Below are positions 6,302 to 13,732 of a stretch of DNA of 14,126 nucleotides, piece by piece. Source of the stretch: Chitinophagaceae bacterium. GTDB lineage: Bacteria; Bacteroidota; Bacteroidia; Chitinophagales; Chitinophagaceae. The DNA lies in contig JAICHT010000061.1 in NCBI GenBank assembly GCA_025924755.1, positions 1 to 14,126 on the forward strand, given 5' to 3'. The notes beneath the pieces are model-generated. The model was given only the letters and a program-made list of their open reading frames with translations, searched no databases and was not told the DNA's origin. Numbering within the stretch: the first letter of the stretch is position 1; the number at the start of each line of letters is the position of its first letter. A program made the translations under genes and the position numbers.

Positions 6302-7075
6302 TCAAGGTACTAATAAAGATTTGAACGCCACCGAATCGCCGTTGAAAACATTAAAATCTACCCTCGAATAAATGCCGTTCACGTGCCCCATTTCGCTGTG
6401 TTGCCAAAACGTCCAGTTCCGGGTAATACGGGGATGGTGAAGTTGCAGGTAATGTGCTACCCAAAGTGGATACGCATCAAAAGGGCCTTTTAAATAATGT
6501 TCGTAAAAATCGACGTTGGTATAGATAATGGGCCGGACGTTATAGTGTGCTTCCAGTGCATCCAGCCAGGCTTTTACTTCCCGCTGCAATACGTCTGTTG
6601 GCACCCCATACGTTTGTTCTACATCCAGCACCGGCGGCAGGTCGCCGGTTTCCAGCTTTACCGATTTAATAAAGTTCTCTGCCTGCTTTTTACCGTCTTT
6701 CCGTGCAATAAAAAAATGATAGGCACCGCGTATCATTCCGGCTTCCTTGGCTTTTTTCCAGTTGCGTTTAAAAAACGGATCCATATTGCGTGTGCCTTCC
6801 GTAGCTTTTATAAAAGCAAAACCCATCTGTATTTCATGCACCTTCATGTCTTTTACCGTAGGCCACGAAATAAGCTGCTGATACCGCGATACATCAATGC
6901 CATGAATAGGATAATTGGCCGGAACAGGAATACCAAACTCTTTATAGTTTACAAAACGCGACCGGCTGTTTTGCCACCATATAAAGCCAACAACCGCCAG
7001 GGCACAAGCTACCAGTATAGCCATTATTATCTTAAAATAATGCGCAGTTCTCTTTTTTTTAGCTTTTGCAGGCAT
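6302..7075 (-). CDS. membrane-anchored glycoside hydrolase family 25 lysozyme
   Basis: The 257-residue protein has a basic N-terminus (MPAKAKKKRT), one membrane anchor (about 16-34) and a GH25 barrel from about residue 55. Signatures seen are HGIDVSRYQ with Asp61, FIKATEGT (88-95), RGAYHFF (116-122), the catalytic DxE pair PVLDVEQ (Asp151 and Glu153), and VDFNVF near the end with Asp240. GH25 enzymes (Chalaropsis type) hydrolyse the beta-1,4 bond between N-acetylmuramic acid and N-acetylglucosamine in peptidoglycan. All expected acidic residues are present, so it is probably active, acting from the outer face of the inner membrane. The start is ATG 7075; a TTG at 7090 would add five residues before the basic stretch. 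It diverges from the radical SAM gene, with 74 bases between, and is followed by a small membrane protein gene. Confidence 0.93.
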   Translation of the reverse strand: MPAKAKKKRTAHYFKIIMAILVACALAVVGFIWWQNSRSRFVNYKEFGIPVPANYPIHGIDVSRYQQLISWPTVKDMKVHEIQMGFAFIKATEGTRNMDPFFKRNWKKAKEAGMIRGAYHFFIARKDGKKQAENFIKSVKLETGDLPPVLDVEQTYGVPTDVLQREVKAWLDALEAHYNVRPIIYTNVDFYEHYLKGPFDAYPLWVAHYLQLHHPRITRNWTFWQHSEMGHVNGIYSRVDFNVFNGDSVAFKSLLVP

Positions 7076-7149
7076 TTGATACCGCAACAATAAAAATACT
7101 TAGCCGTATATCAGAAGAAAAGTTTGTTAAAGGCTCTTAATTTTACGGA

Positions 7150-8178
7150 ATGCCTGCATTTAACCGGAATGATAGTGTGAATTTTTTGTCGAAGCTTACG
7201 TGGCGGCGTTTCTTTAATATGGTTAAGGTGTATAGCAGCTACCAGGTAAGTAAGTTTACAAAAAAAAGTGTACAGTGGGGAATGCCCATTTCTATTTCTT
7301 TTGAGCCTACTACTTCCTGTAATCTTCGCTGCCCCGAATGCCCCAGCGGTTTACGGGCCTTTACCCGCCCCACCGGTATGCTGAAAAAAGATTTTTTTAA
7401 AGAAACGATTGACCAATTATATAAAGACCTCACGTACCTGGTTTTTTATTTCCAGGGCGAGCCGTATTTGAACCCTGATTTTTTAAATATGGTGCAATAT
7501 GCCTCACAAAAAAACATCTATACCGCCACCTCTACCAATGCACATTATTTAACCGATGCCGCTGCCAGGCGTACGGTAGAAAGCGGGCTGGATCGGCTCA
7601 TCATTTCTATTGACGGCACTACGCAGGAAGTATATCAGCAATACCGGGTAGGAGGTAAATTGAATAAAGTATTGGAAGGCGCCGCCAATATGGTAAAATG
7701 GAAAAAAGAGCTAAAGAGCAAAACCCCTTTTATCATTTTCCAGTTTTTGGTAGTGCGGCATAATGAGCACCAGATTGCAGAGGTGCAGCAATTGGCAAAA
7801 GAGATAGGCGTGGATGATGTATGGCTGAAAACAGCACAGGTATATGATTATGAAAACGATCCGAATAATTTAATTCCTACTATTGCCAAATACAGCCGTT
7901 ATAAAAAAGGTAAGGACGGTCATACCCGGTTCAACGGTAATAACAAAAATCATTGCTGGCGGCTGTGGCACGATCCGGTTATTACCTGGAATGGCCTTGT
8001 TTCTCCCTGCTGCTTTGATAAAGATGCACAACACCAACTGGGAGATCTGCAACAGCAATCGTTTAAAGAACTATGGCAAAACAAAAGCTATAAGGAGTTT
8101 CGCAGCCAGGTATTACAAAGCCGTAAGAATATTGATATATGCGCCAACTGCTCCGAAGGTGTAAAGGTGTGGGGATAA
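7150..8178 (+). CDS. radical SAM protein with SPASM domain
   Basis: The 342-residue protein carries the radical SAM cluster motif CNLRCPEC with Cys57, Cys61 and Cys64 (CxxxCxxC), which holds the 4Fe-4S cluster that cleaves S-adenosylmethionine. A GEP motif (FQGEPYLNPDF, about 101-111) and LIISIDG (150-156) are further radical SAM landmarks. The C-terminus has a SPASM-type cysteine set: Cys269 (HCWRLW), Cys287 and Cys288 (SPCCFD), and Cys331 and Cys334 (ICANC), enough to bind at least one auxiliary cluster. SPASM proteins include peptide-modifying enzymes and sulfatase maturases, but many in Bacteroidota have no known substrate. No small precursor peptide or sulfatase gene lies nearby, so the substrate is unknown. 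A MarR-type gene follows after 95 bases. Confidence 0.93.
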   Translation: MPAFNRNDSVNFLSKLTWRRFFNMVKVYSSYQVSKFTKKSVQWGMPISISFEPTTSCNLRCPECPSGLRAFTRPTGMLKKDFFKETIDQLYKDLTYLVFYFQGEPYLNPDFLNMVQYASQKNIYTATSTNAHYLTDAAARRTVESGLDRLIISIDGTTQEVYQQYRVGGKLNKVLEGAANMVKWKKELKSKTPFIIFQFLVVRHNEHQIAEVQQLAKEIGVDDVWLKTAQVYDYENDPNNLIPTIAKYSRYKKGKDGHTRFNGNNKNHCWRLWHDPVITWNGLVSPCCFDKDAQHQLGDLQQQSFKELWQNKSYKEFRSQVLQSRKNIDICANCSEGVKVWG

Positions 8179-8273
8179 GAAGAGCAGGATCAAAATGAAC
8201 TGATATGAACCCCGCTACTATATCTTAGTTTTTACTTAACCAGAACAGAAACCTTACTTTTTAAGTTGGGCCT

Positions 8274-8729
8274 ATGGGTATAGAAAAAGACATTCACCAG
8301 CATACGTTTGTAAACGCAAAGCAAAAAGCAGTCATTAACCTGCTATTTAGCTATGGCTGGGTAATAGAATACATGAAAAAATTTTTGGCCAAAGAAGGTA
8401 TCACCCACCAGCAATATAATATTCTCCGTATTCTCCGGGGCAGCTCACCACACCCGCTCTCCACGCTGCAGATACGCGAACGCATGCTCGATAAAATGAG
8501 CGATACCAGCCGCATAGTAGACCGTTTAGTAACAAAGAACCTCGTTAAAAAAATTACCAGCCCCAAAGACCGCCGCCTGGTAGATATTACGATTACGGAA
8601 AAAGGCCAGCAGCTTTTAAAAAAATTAGATGCAGCGCCCAACCCGGTAGAAGCGGTGATGCAACACCTTACCGAAGCGGAAGCTAAAACGTTAAGCCACC
8701 TATTAGACAAAATGCGTAGTTCTGAATAA
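8274..8729 (+). CDS. MarR family transcriptional regulator
   Basis: The 151-residue protein is a single winged helix-turn-helix domain flanked by dimerisation helices, the MarR layout. Residues 43-58 (ITHQQYNILRILRGSS) begin the DNA-binding domain. Residues 77-91 (SDTSRIVDRLVTKNL region) form the recognition helix. SPKDRRLVDITITEKG (96-111) is the wing with the conserved D-x-R. MarR proteins usually repress a nearby gene and release DNA on binding a small ligand or on thiol oxidation; there is no cysteine here, so ligand control is more likely. Its target is not evident. The next gene, a GHL10 hydrolase, starts 26 bases downstream on the same strand. Confidence 0.92.
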   Translation: MGIEKDIHQHTFVNAKQKAVINLLFSYGWVIEYMKKFLAKEGITHQQYNILRILRGSSPHPLSTLQIRERMLDKMSDTSRIVDRLVTKNLVKKITSPKDRRLVDITITEKGQQLLKKLDAAPNPVEAVMQHLTEAEAKTLSHLLDKMRSSE

Positions 8730-8755
8730 TGTAACTTGGCGTCGAAATTAGAAGC

Positions 8756-9967
8756 ATGCGGAAGAATATCCTGTTTTTTTTACTTTTTACCCTTTATTAT
8801 TTTGTATCCTATAGTCAGCCTAAGTACGAGTTCAGAGGTGTATGGATTGCTACGGTAGATAATATTGACTGGCCACCACCTCATACTTTTAATGTAGACA
8901 GCCAGAAAGCCGATTATATCAGTCAACTGGACCTGCATAAGCAAAACGGTATGAACGCCGTAATTGTGCAAGTGCGGCCGGCAACCGATGCATTTTATCC
9001 TTCGCCCTACGAGCCGTGGAGCCAATGGCTTACCGGAAAGCAGGGCCAGCCGCCGGTTCCGTATTACGATCCTTTGCAGTTTATGATAGAAGAAGCGCAC
9101 AAACGCGGCTTCGAGTTTCATGCGTGGTGCAATCCTTACCGGGCCAATTTTAGTATTGGCAAAGCTTCTATTGCACCGGCACATATTACCAAGCTTCACC
9201 CGGAATGGTTTTTAAAATATGGCAGCACTTTGTATTTCGATCCGGGTAATAAAGAAGGGCAACAATGGGTGGTAAACGTCATTAGCGATATGGTGCGCCG
9301 CTATGATATTGACGCCGTGCATATGGACGATTATTTTTATCCCTACCGTATAGCCGGCAAAGAATTTCCCGACACAGCCTCTTATCGCTTATATGGCAAT
9401 GGCATGAATAAAGAAGATTGGCGAAGGAGCAATACCGATTCTATTATTTTTAAATTAAGCCGTGCTATCAAGCAGGAGAAGCCCTGGGTAAAATTTGGCA
9501 TATCGCCATTTGGCGTATGGCGCAACCTGGATAAAGACCCGGAAGGCAGCGCAACCAAAGCCGGCGTTACCAACTATGATGATTTATATGCTGATATATT
9601 GGTTTGGTTGCGCCAAGGCTGGATAGATTATGTAGCGCCACAAATTTATTGGGAGATTGGCTTTAATCGGGCGGCATATGAAGTATTGCTCGATTGGTGG
9701 AGCAAGCATGCGTATGGCCGGCAGTTATATATCGGTCATGGTATTTATAAGTTTGAAGAAAACAACAAAGCCTGGCACGACCCAACCCAGCTACCCAGGC
9801 AAATTCAGTTATTACGCCAGTATCCTACCGTACAAGGGAGCATTTATTTTAGCAGTAAAACTTTTTATAGCAACCCATATGGCTGGAACGACTCTTTACA
9901 GAATAATTATTATAAGGAGCCGGCCTTAATACCTCCAATGGATTGGTTACCTAAAAAGCCGAAATAA
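8756..9967 (+). CDS. exported GHL10 (DUF187) family glycoside hydrolase
   Basis: The 403-residue protein has a signal peptide (1-20, ending VSYSQ) with no lipobox cysteine, followed by a TIM-barrel domain of the GHL10/DUF187 family. Markers seen are FRGVWIATVDNIDWP (26-40), QVRPATDAFYPS (72-83), the family hallmark HMDDYFYPY (189-197) with Asp191 and Asp192, and PQIYWEIGF (295-303). The characterised E. coli member (DigH/YddW) cuts peptidoglycan glycan strands lacking stem peptides. A role in cell-wall turnover is plausible here, but sugar specificity is inferred. The enzyme should be periplasmic or secreted. It follows the MarR gene by 26 bases, with a near-consensus -7 box (TAACTTGG, 8732-8739) between, so it may have its own promoter. 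The following 224 bases hold only repeats and regulatory candidates. Confidence 0.92.
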   Translation: MRKNILFFLLFTLYYFVSYSQPKYEFRGVWIATVDNIDWPPPHTFNVDSQKADYISQLDLHKQNGMNAVIVQVRPATDAFYPSPYEPWSQWLTGKQGQPPVPYYDPLQFMIEEAHKRGFEFHAWCNPYRANFSIGKASIAPAHITKLHPEWFLKYGSTLYFDPGNKEGQQWVVNVISDMVRRYDIDAVHMDDYFYPYRIAGKEFPDTASYRLYGNGMNKEDWRRSNTDSIIFKLSRAIKQEKPWVKFGISPFGVWRNLDKDPEGSATKAGVTNYDDLYADILVWLRQGWIDYVAPQIYWEIGFNRAAYEVLLDWWSKHAYGRQLYIGHGIYKFEENNKAWHDPTQLPRQIQLLRQYPTVQGSIYFSSKTFYSNPYGWNDSLQNNYYKEPALIPPMDWLPKKPK

Positions 9968-10022
9968 CTTTACTTAAAGCGTTGCCTTACCGGCAATACA
10001 CTACAACTTTCGCGTATATACA

Positions 10023-10040
10023 GTACTAACTTGCTAGTAC
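10023..10040. repeat. short inverted repeat in the leader region of the low-complexity protein gene
   Basis: GTACTA (10023-10028) and TAGTAC (10035-10040) pair perfectly around a 6-base spacer. It could be an operator half-site pair or chance. The 9968-10191 gap otherwise holds a weak hairpin (TTGCC/GGCAA, 9982-9996), three GTTAAA copies and a longer inverted repeat. Confidence 0.3.
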
Positions 10041-10114
10041 ACCTATGCATATACGTTAGTTTATTAATTTCAACTTTTGTTATTAGTCATTATAAACACG
10101 CAACCTTAATGAAC

Positions 10115-10142
10115 GTTAAAAAAAGTTAAAGCTTCCGTTAAA
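10115..10142 (+). repeat. three direct copies of GTTAAA
   Basis: GTTAAA occurs at 10115-10120, 10125-10130 and 10137-10142, start to start 10 and 12 bases apart, close to one DNA turn. Such phasing fits a regulator binding one face of the helix upstream of the gene at 10192, but the motif is short and AT-rich. Confidence 0.3.
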
Positions 10143-10151
10143 CCTCAGCAA

Positions 10152-10180
10152 TATTATTTGCTCATATACTGCAAATAATA
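10152..10180. repeat. perfect 10-bp inverted repeat just upstream of the low-complexity protein gene
   Basis: TATTATTTGC (10152-10161) and GCAAATAATA (10171-10180) pair perfectly over 10 bases with a 9-base spacer; the right arm ends 11 bases before the ATG at 10192. It could be an operator or an RNA hairpin near the start codon. The left arm also resembles a -7 box with one extra base. Confidence 0.5.
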
Positions 10181-10191
10181 ATTAACCCTTT

Positions 10192-10887
10192 ATGAAAACT
10201 TTCAAACAAACAATTTTTTTATCCATTGCATCATTTGCTGTTACTGCCTCCTTTGCACAAGCTAATTTAGGCGTTGCCGCCAGTTCTCAGGCTGCCGTAA
10301 GTAAATCGGTAAACATTCATGCGGCAGCAGCTGCCAGCCGCGCCGCAGCCAATGCAGCTAAAGTTACTAGAGGAACTATTGCTACCTCATCATCTAAAGC
10401 AGCCGAAGTAAAATCAACAACCACAAATACAACAGAGCATACTGTTACAAAAGGCAGTGAAGAAGGCGCAAAAATTAAAAATGAAGCAAAGGAGTCTTCT
10501 GATGTTAATGCCAATGCACGGGTAAACTCACAGGCATCTGTACACGCTTCTGATGAGGCGAAAGCACATGCCAATGATCATTCAGCCGTTTTTGGCAGCA
10601 AAGCAGATGGCGACGCGCAGACAAGTACTGATGCCGATGTAAAAGTAAATGGCAAACAAGCTACCGACAAAGCAGAAAACAAAGCCACTACTTTAAAAAC
10701 AAAAACAGAAGAGAAAGAAAAAGCTGAAGTGGTTAAAGCAAAAAAAGTAAAAGCGAAAGAAGAAACCAAAGTAAAAGCCGATGCCGATGATGCTGTTAAA
10801 AAAACAAAACAAACAAAAACACACGGCCATATAAAATCAGAAACAGAAGTTACGTCCGAGACATCCACAAACGGAAGTATTCATTAA
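10192..10887 (+). CDS. exported low-complexity Ala/Lys/Thr-rich protein of unknown function
   Basis: The 231-residue protein has a clear signal peptide (1-23, ending ASFAQA). The rest is strongly biased. It opens with an Ala/Ser-rich stretch including HAAAAASRAAANAAK (43-57). A Thr/Glu/Asn/Ala-rich middle follows, then a Lys/Glu/Ala/Val-rich stretch (about 158-208, with KTEEKEKAEVVKAKKVKAKE). The end is Thr/Ser/Glu-rich (ETEVTSETSTNGSIH). The whole chain has no Cys, Trp, Tyr or Pro, and almost no Leu after the signal peptide. This points to a disordered or extended, highly charged secreted protein, not an enzyme. The gene is isolated by a 224-base upstream region containing repeats, and is followed by a long hairpin. 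The reading frame is supported by the signal peptide and by coherent composition throughout. I recognise no family. Confidence 0.8.
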   Translation: MKTFKQTIFLSIASFAVTASFAQANLGVAASSQAAVSKSVNIHAAAAASRAAANAAKVTRGTIATSSSKAAEVKSTTTNTTEHTVTKGSEEGAKIKNEAKESSDVNANARVNSQASVHASDEAKAHANDHSAVFGSKADGDAQTSTDADVKVNGKQATDKAENKATTLKTKTEEKEKAEVVKAKKVKAKEETKVKADADDAVKKTKQTKTHGHIKSETEVTSETSTNGSIH

Positions 10888-10906
10888 TTAATAACCCCAG
10901 ATTAAA

Positions 10907-10943
10907 GAATAAACCATCCGCTCCGTACCCGGATGGTTTATTC
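10907..10943 (+). terminator. long hairpin between the low-complexity protein gene and the outer-membrane protein gene
   Basis: Arms at 10907-10920 and 10930-10943 (core AATAAACCATCCG / CGGATGGTTTATT) pair perfectly over 14 base pairs around a 9-base loop. No T-run follows; the next bases are GTAATTGCC. The next gene starts 22 bases later with no visible promoter, so the hairpin may terminate only partially or stabilise the 3' end of the upstream mRNA. Confidence 0.6.
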
Positions 10944-10965
10944 GTAATTGCCAAACCGCTACTTT

Positions 10966-11787
10966 ATGAAAACAAGTTTCTTTAGCCTGCTTATAATTTT
11001 AACGGCCTCTTTTTCTGTGTATGCACAATCAGATTCCGCCGCAGACAATAAAACACAGTTCAAACTTAGTATCAATTATAACAGCGGCTTAAACTATTAT
11101 GGCCGCACCGACAGTTTACAAAGCAGGGGCATTTTTCCTATGGCCGAGCTGTGGATCACGCCTAAATTTTATATCAACGCCGCACCGGTTTTTATACACA
11201 ATACCATGTCTTCGTTAGACTATGCAGGCACCGTAACTACTGTAGGGTATCAATTTTCAACCAGTAAATGGCTGGGTAATATCTATGCACTAAAACCTTT
11301 TTATAAACAAAACAGCGAGCTGGTACAATCGGCTTTAAAGGCACAGTCCGGCATGAGCTTAACTTTTTTAAATAAAATTGTAAACCTCACCGCCGGTACT
11401 GATATAAAGCTTAGCGATAAAACAGACTATGGCGCTTCTGGTGGTTTAGACCATATTATCCGCATCCAGGCCGGAGAAAAAAGTGTGCTGGTCATTGACC
11501 CTTCTGTTTATACGTATGCCGGCACACAGCAGTTTACAAACACCTATTATCAGAAAAAAACGAAAAACTTCCTGCTTCACCACACTACCCAAATGCAGCA
11601 AATAACCGAAAAGGTAAACCGGTTCAATATATTGGCCTATGAGCTTTCAATGCCTGTTATCGTTGCCCATAGTAATTGGCAGTTAATTCTTACCCCGGCG
11701 TATATACTGCCTCAAAATTTAATTGCCGGTGCTGAGCAGGGCCGCAATATGTTTTATACTACCGCAGCCGTAAAATATACATTTTAG
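10966..11787 (+). CDS. putative outer-membrane beta-barrel protein
   Basis: The 273-residue protein starts with a signal peptide (1-21, ending SVYAQ). It then shows alternating hydrophobic and polar residues typical of transmembrane beta strands: FKLSINYNSGLNYYG, MAELWITPKFYINAAPVF, YQFSTSKWLGNIYALKPFY and IVNLTAGTDIKLS. It ends AAVKYTF, with the terminal aromatic residue that marks barrel proteins for outer-membrane insertion. I do not recognise a named family, and no ligand can be suggested. The start is ATG 10966, which gives a normal signal peptide; a TTG at 10948 would add six residues. With only 22 bases after the hairpin and no evident promoter, it may depend on read-through from the low-complexity protein gene, hinting at a shared envelope role. 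Confidence 0.75.
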   Translation: MKTSFFSLLIILTASFSVYAQSDSAADNKTQFKLSINYNSGLNYYGRTDSLQSRGIFPMAELWITPKFYINAAPVFIHNTMSSLDYAGTVTTVGYQFSTSKWLGNIYALKPFYKQNSELVQSALKAQSGMSLTFLNKIVNLTAGTDIKLSDKTDYGASGGLDHIIRIQAGEKSVLVIDPSVYTYAGTQQFTNTYYQKKTKNFLLHHTTQMQQITEKVNRFNILAYELSMPVIVAHSNWQLILTPAYILPQNLIAGAEQGRNMFYTTAAVKYTF

Positions 11788-11829
11788 TTAAAAGACGGTA
11801 AAATCAAAGGTTGTTGCTGATAACGTAAG

Positions 11830-11857
11830 CTTGCTTGTAAATACTTTAGTAAATTTG
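11830..11857 (+). promoter_or_regulatory. promoter of the Nfu/NifU-type gene
   Basis: TAAATTTG at 11850-11857 is an exact match to the Bacteroidota -7 consensus TAnnTTTG. CTTG at 11830-11833 lies 16 bases upstream as a partial -33 element. The gene starts at 11876, leaving a leader of roughly 12 bases. Confidence 0.65.
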
Positions 11858-11875
11858 TGTTTTAAACAGTAAGAA

Positions 11876-12472
11876 ATGATCAAAACAGGTAACCCTATAA
11901 TCAGCATATATACCGAGATGACGCCTAACCCCGAAACCATGAAGTTTGTAGCCAACAAACTTTTATATCCGGGTAAAAGCATTGACTTTCCGGATGTGGA
12001 AAGTGCAAAACCTTCTCCTTTAGCTACAGAGCTTTTTGGCTTCCCTTTTATAAAAGCCGCTTTTATTGCTTCTAATTTTATTACACTTACCAAAACGCCT
12101 GAAACAGACTGGCAGGATGTAATACCTGCAATCCGGGAATTTCTGAAGGAATATTTAGAAGAAGGAAAAGCCGTTATCAACGAAGAAGAAATTGCATACC
12201 GCAAGGTGGAGAGCAGCAATGACGTGCATGCCGATGACAGTGATGTGGTAAAACGCATTAAGGAGTTACTGGATAATTATGTACGTCCGGCGGTAGAAAT
12301 GGATGGCGGCGCTATCCAGTTCAGGAGTTATAATGATGGCATCGTAAATTTAATGCTGCAGGGCAGTTGCAGTGGTTGTCCTTCCAGCATGATTACGTTA
12401 AAAGCCGGTATTGAAGGGATGATGAAGCGCATGATACCCGAAGTAAAAGAGGTATTGGCCGAAGCAGAATAA
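11876..12472 (+). CDS. NifU/Nfu family iron-sulfur cluster scaffold protein
   Basis: The 198-residue cytosolic protein has two domains. Residues 9-96 match the Nfu N-terminal domain (IYTEMTPNPETMKFVANKLL, then ATELFGFPFIKAAFI). Residues 122-197 are the NifU C-terminal domain, with VRPAVEMDGGAIQF (136-149) and the cluster-binding GSCSGCPSS (163-171), where Cys165 and Cys168 form the CxxC. Two molecules would hold a 4Fe-4S cluster between their CxxC pairs and pass it to target enzymes. This architecture is widespread in Bacteroidota and mitochondria (NFU1). It has a good promoter and a terminator of its own, so it looks monocistronic. No other Fe-S assembly genes are present; the radical SAM protein in the window is one possible client but has no special link. 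Confidence 0.95.
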   Translation: MIKTGNPIISIYTEMTPNPETMKFVANKLLYPGKSIDFPDVESAKPSPLATELFGFPFIKAAFIASNFITLTKTPETDWQDVIPAIREFLKEYLEEGKAVINEEEIAYRKVESSNDVHADDSDVVKRIKELLDNYVRPAVEMDGGAIQFRSYNDGIVNLMLQGSCSGCPSSMITLKAGIEGMMKRMIPEVKEVLAEAE

Positions 12473-12499
12473 TAAAATTCAATTAACCATTATACACAC

Positions 12500-12528
12500 A
12501 AAGCACCTTTAGGGTGCTTTATTTCTTT
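12500..12528 (+). terminator. intrinsic terminator of the Nfu-type gene, overlapping the convergent AI-2E gene end
   Basis: AAAGCACC (12500-12507) pairs with GGTGCTTT (12513-12520) around a 5-base loop, followed by a T-rich stretch (ATTTCTTT). The loop and right arm contain the TAA stop and final codons of the convergent membrane-protein gene. Confidence 0.75.
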
Positions 12529-13648
12529 CGGCTTTTTTACTGACGCGGTAAATAATTTTTCGTATCATGGGCTTGCTCATAGAAGCCACCTCGTGGTCGT
12601 CGCCCATTAATATGGCAAATGGATGAAAGGCTTCTATATCTTCAAATATCACTTTTAATATGGCCATCATTGGCACAGCCAGAAAGGTGCCGGGTATACC
12701 CCAGATTGCACTGCCCGTAATAACGCCCATGATCGTAACCAGTGCATTGATCTTTACTTTTGACCCGACCACTTTAGGCATTAAAATATTGCTATCCGTC
12801 ATATGGATAATCAGCATTACAATAACCACCCCGATAACGGCATGCGGTAAACCGGTAGTAAGCGTAATTAAAGAAGCCAGCAGGCAGGCCATAAAAATGC
12901 CTAAGTAGGGGATGAGGTTTAACAGGGCTGCCATTATACCCAGAAAGAATGCATACTTAATACCCAACAGCAAAAAGCCGGTACAGTTAGCCGCTGCTAC
13001 TATCAGCATTTCAATAAACAAACCGAATAAGTAACTTTTTATAATAAAGCGGGTTTTAGAAAAAACACCATTGATACGAATGGCATATTCTTCTGCAAAC
13101 AGGCTGATAAAAAACCGTACAACCAAACCCCGGTACAGCAGGAGCAAAAAAGTGGTAATAATAATTAATATGCTTAAAAAAAATACATGGGTAATAGTGG
13201 TGATAGCACGATTTACAATAAGCGAGGTGGTAGGCAATATCTGCGAGGTGGCCGATTGTACCAGGTCCTGCACCTTTTGCGGACTTAAATGAAATTTTTC
13301 CCGGGCCCAGGCTTCCAGTGTAAAAATCATCTGGTTGATGTTCGTTACCATCACAGGCAGGTCTTTTTTAAACCCTATTATAGAACTGGCCACAAAATAA
13401 AAGATTACAAAAAAGATAATGACTGCCAAAAGCAATGTAATTAAGGAGGCAAAACCCCGGTTTAAGCCCCGCTTCTCAAAAAAGCGGCATGGAGAAATTA
13501 ATAGAATGGAAAATAAAACCGAAAAGGCAAGCGGTATCAACACTTCCTGCCCCACGTATAACAATGCCAGTATAATAGCCACACAAAGCAAGGGGTTAAC
13601 CAGCTTTGCATAAATAGATATGGTAGAAGGCACCCGGCAAATGCTCAT
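12509..13648 (-). CDS. AI-2E/PerM family transporter
   Basis: The 379-residue membrane protein shows the family layout: two N-terminal hydrophobic hairpins (about 17-54 and 66-93), a soluble loop (94-145) and further spans at about 152-172 and 205-345. Family signatures are the NLIPYLGIF motif (244-252), SNILMPKVVGSKVKINALV (286-304) and IWGIPGTFLAVP (315-326). The family (PF01594) was named after an E. coli protein proposed to export autoinducer-2, but other members act as sodium or lithium/proton antiporters, so the substrate here is open and the name does not imply quorum sensing. No luxS or lsr-type gene is nearby. It is divergent from the pnuC gene with 84 bases between. Just before the ATG lies TAAATTTA (13653-13660), too close to be its -7 box unless the message is leaderless. 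Confidence 0.92.
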   Translation of the reverse strand: MSICRVPSTISIYAKLVNPLLCVAIILALLYVGQEVLIPLAFSVLFSILLISPCRFFEKRGLNRGFASLITLLLAVIIFFVIFYFVASSIIGFKKDLPVMVTNINQMIFTLEAWAREKFHLSPQKVQDLVQSATSQILPTTSLIVNRAITTITHVFFLSILIIITTFLLLLYRGLVVRFFISLFAEEYAIRINGVFSKTRFIIKSYLFGLFIEMLIVAAANCTGFLLLGIKYAFFLGIMAALLNLIPYLGIFMACLLASLITLTTGLPHAVIGVVIVMLIIHMTDSNILMPKVVGSKVKINALVTIMGVITGSAIWGIPGTFLAVPMMAILKVIFEDIEAFHPFAILMGDDHEVASMSKPMIRKIIYRVSKKAERNKAP

Positions 13649-13732
13649 ACCGTAAATTTAGTATTAGAAAATAAGTTTTCTAAAAATAGTAGTGCGCCTT
13701 CTGTATGTTTTCCCTGCGTATCTTCATTTCTC

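Noticed and set aside
6286..6785. A shared 12-mer CGGATCCATATT near 6286 and 6776
   Set aside because: Both copies encode Met-Asp-Pro on the minus strand in unrelated proteins; there is no flanking similarity, so it is not a repeat element.
6497..7093. A 198-codon plus-strand open frame
   Set aside because: It lies wholly opposite the GH25 gene, whose catalytic motifs are intact; the antisense product has no recognisable domain.
8351..8710. A 119-codon minus-strand open frame
   Set aside because: It is antisense to the MarR gene, which has a complete winged-helix domain.
9982..9996. Small hairpin TTGCC/GGCAA after the GHL10 gene
   Set aside because: The stem is only five base pairs and no T-run follows; too weak to call a terminator.
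10317..10868. Two minus-strand Ala/Ser/Val/Phe-rich open frames
   Set aside because: They are mirror frames of the low-complexity gene; only the plus strand gives a signal peptide and a consistent start.
11788..12258. A 156-codon minus-strand open frame
   Set aside because: It is antisense to the Nfu gene and crosses its promoter; the Nfu frame has clear motifs.
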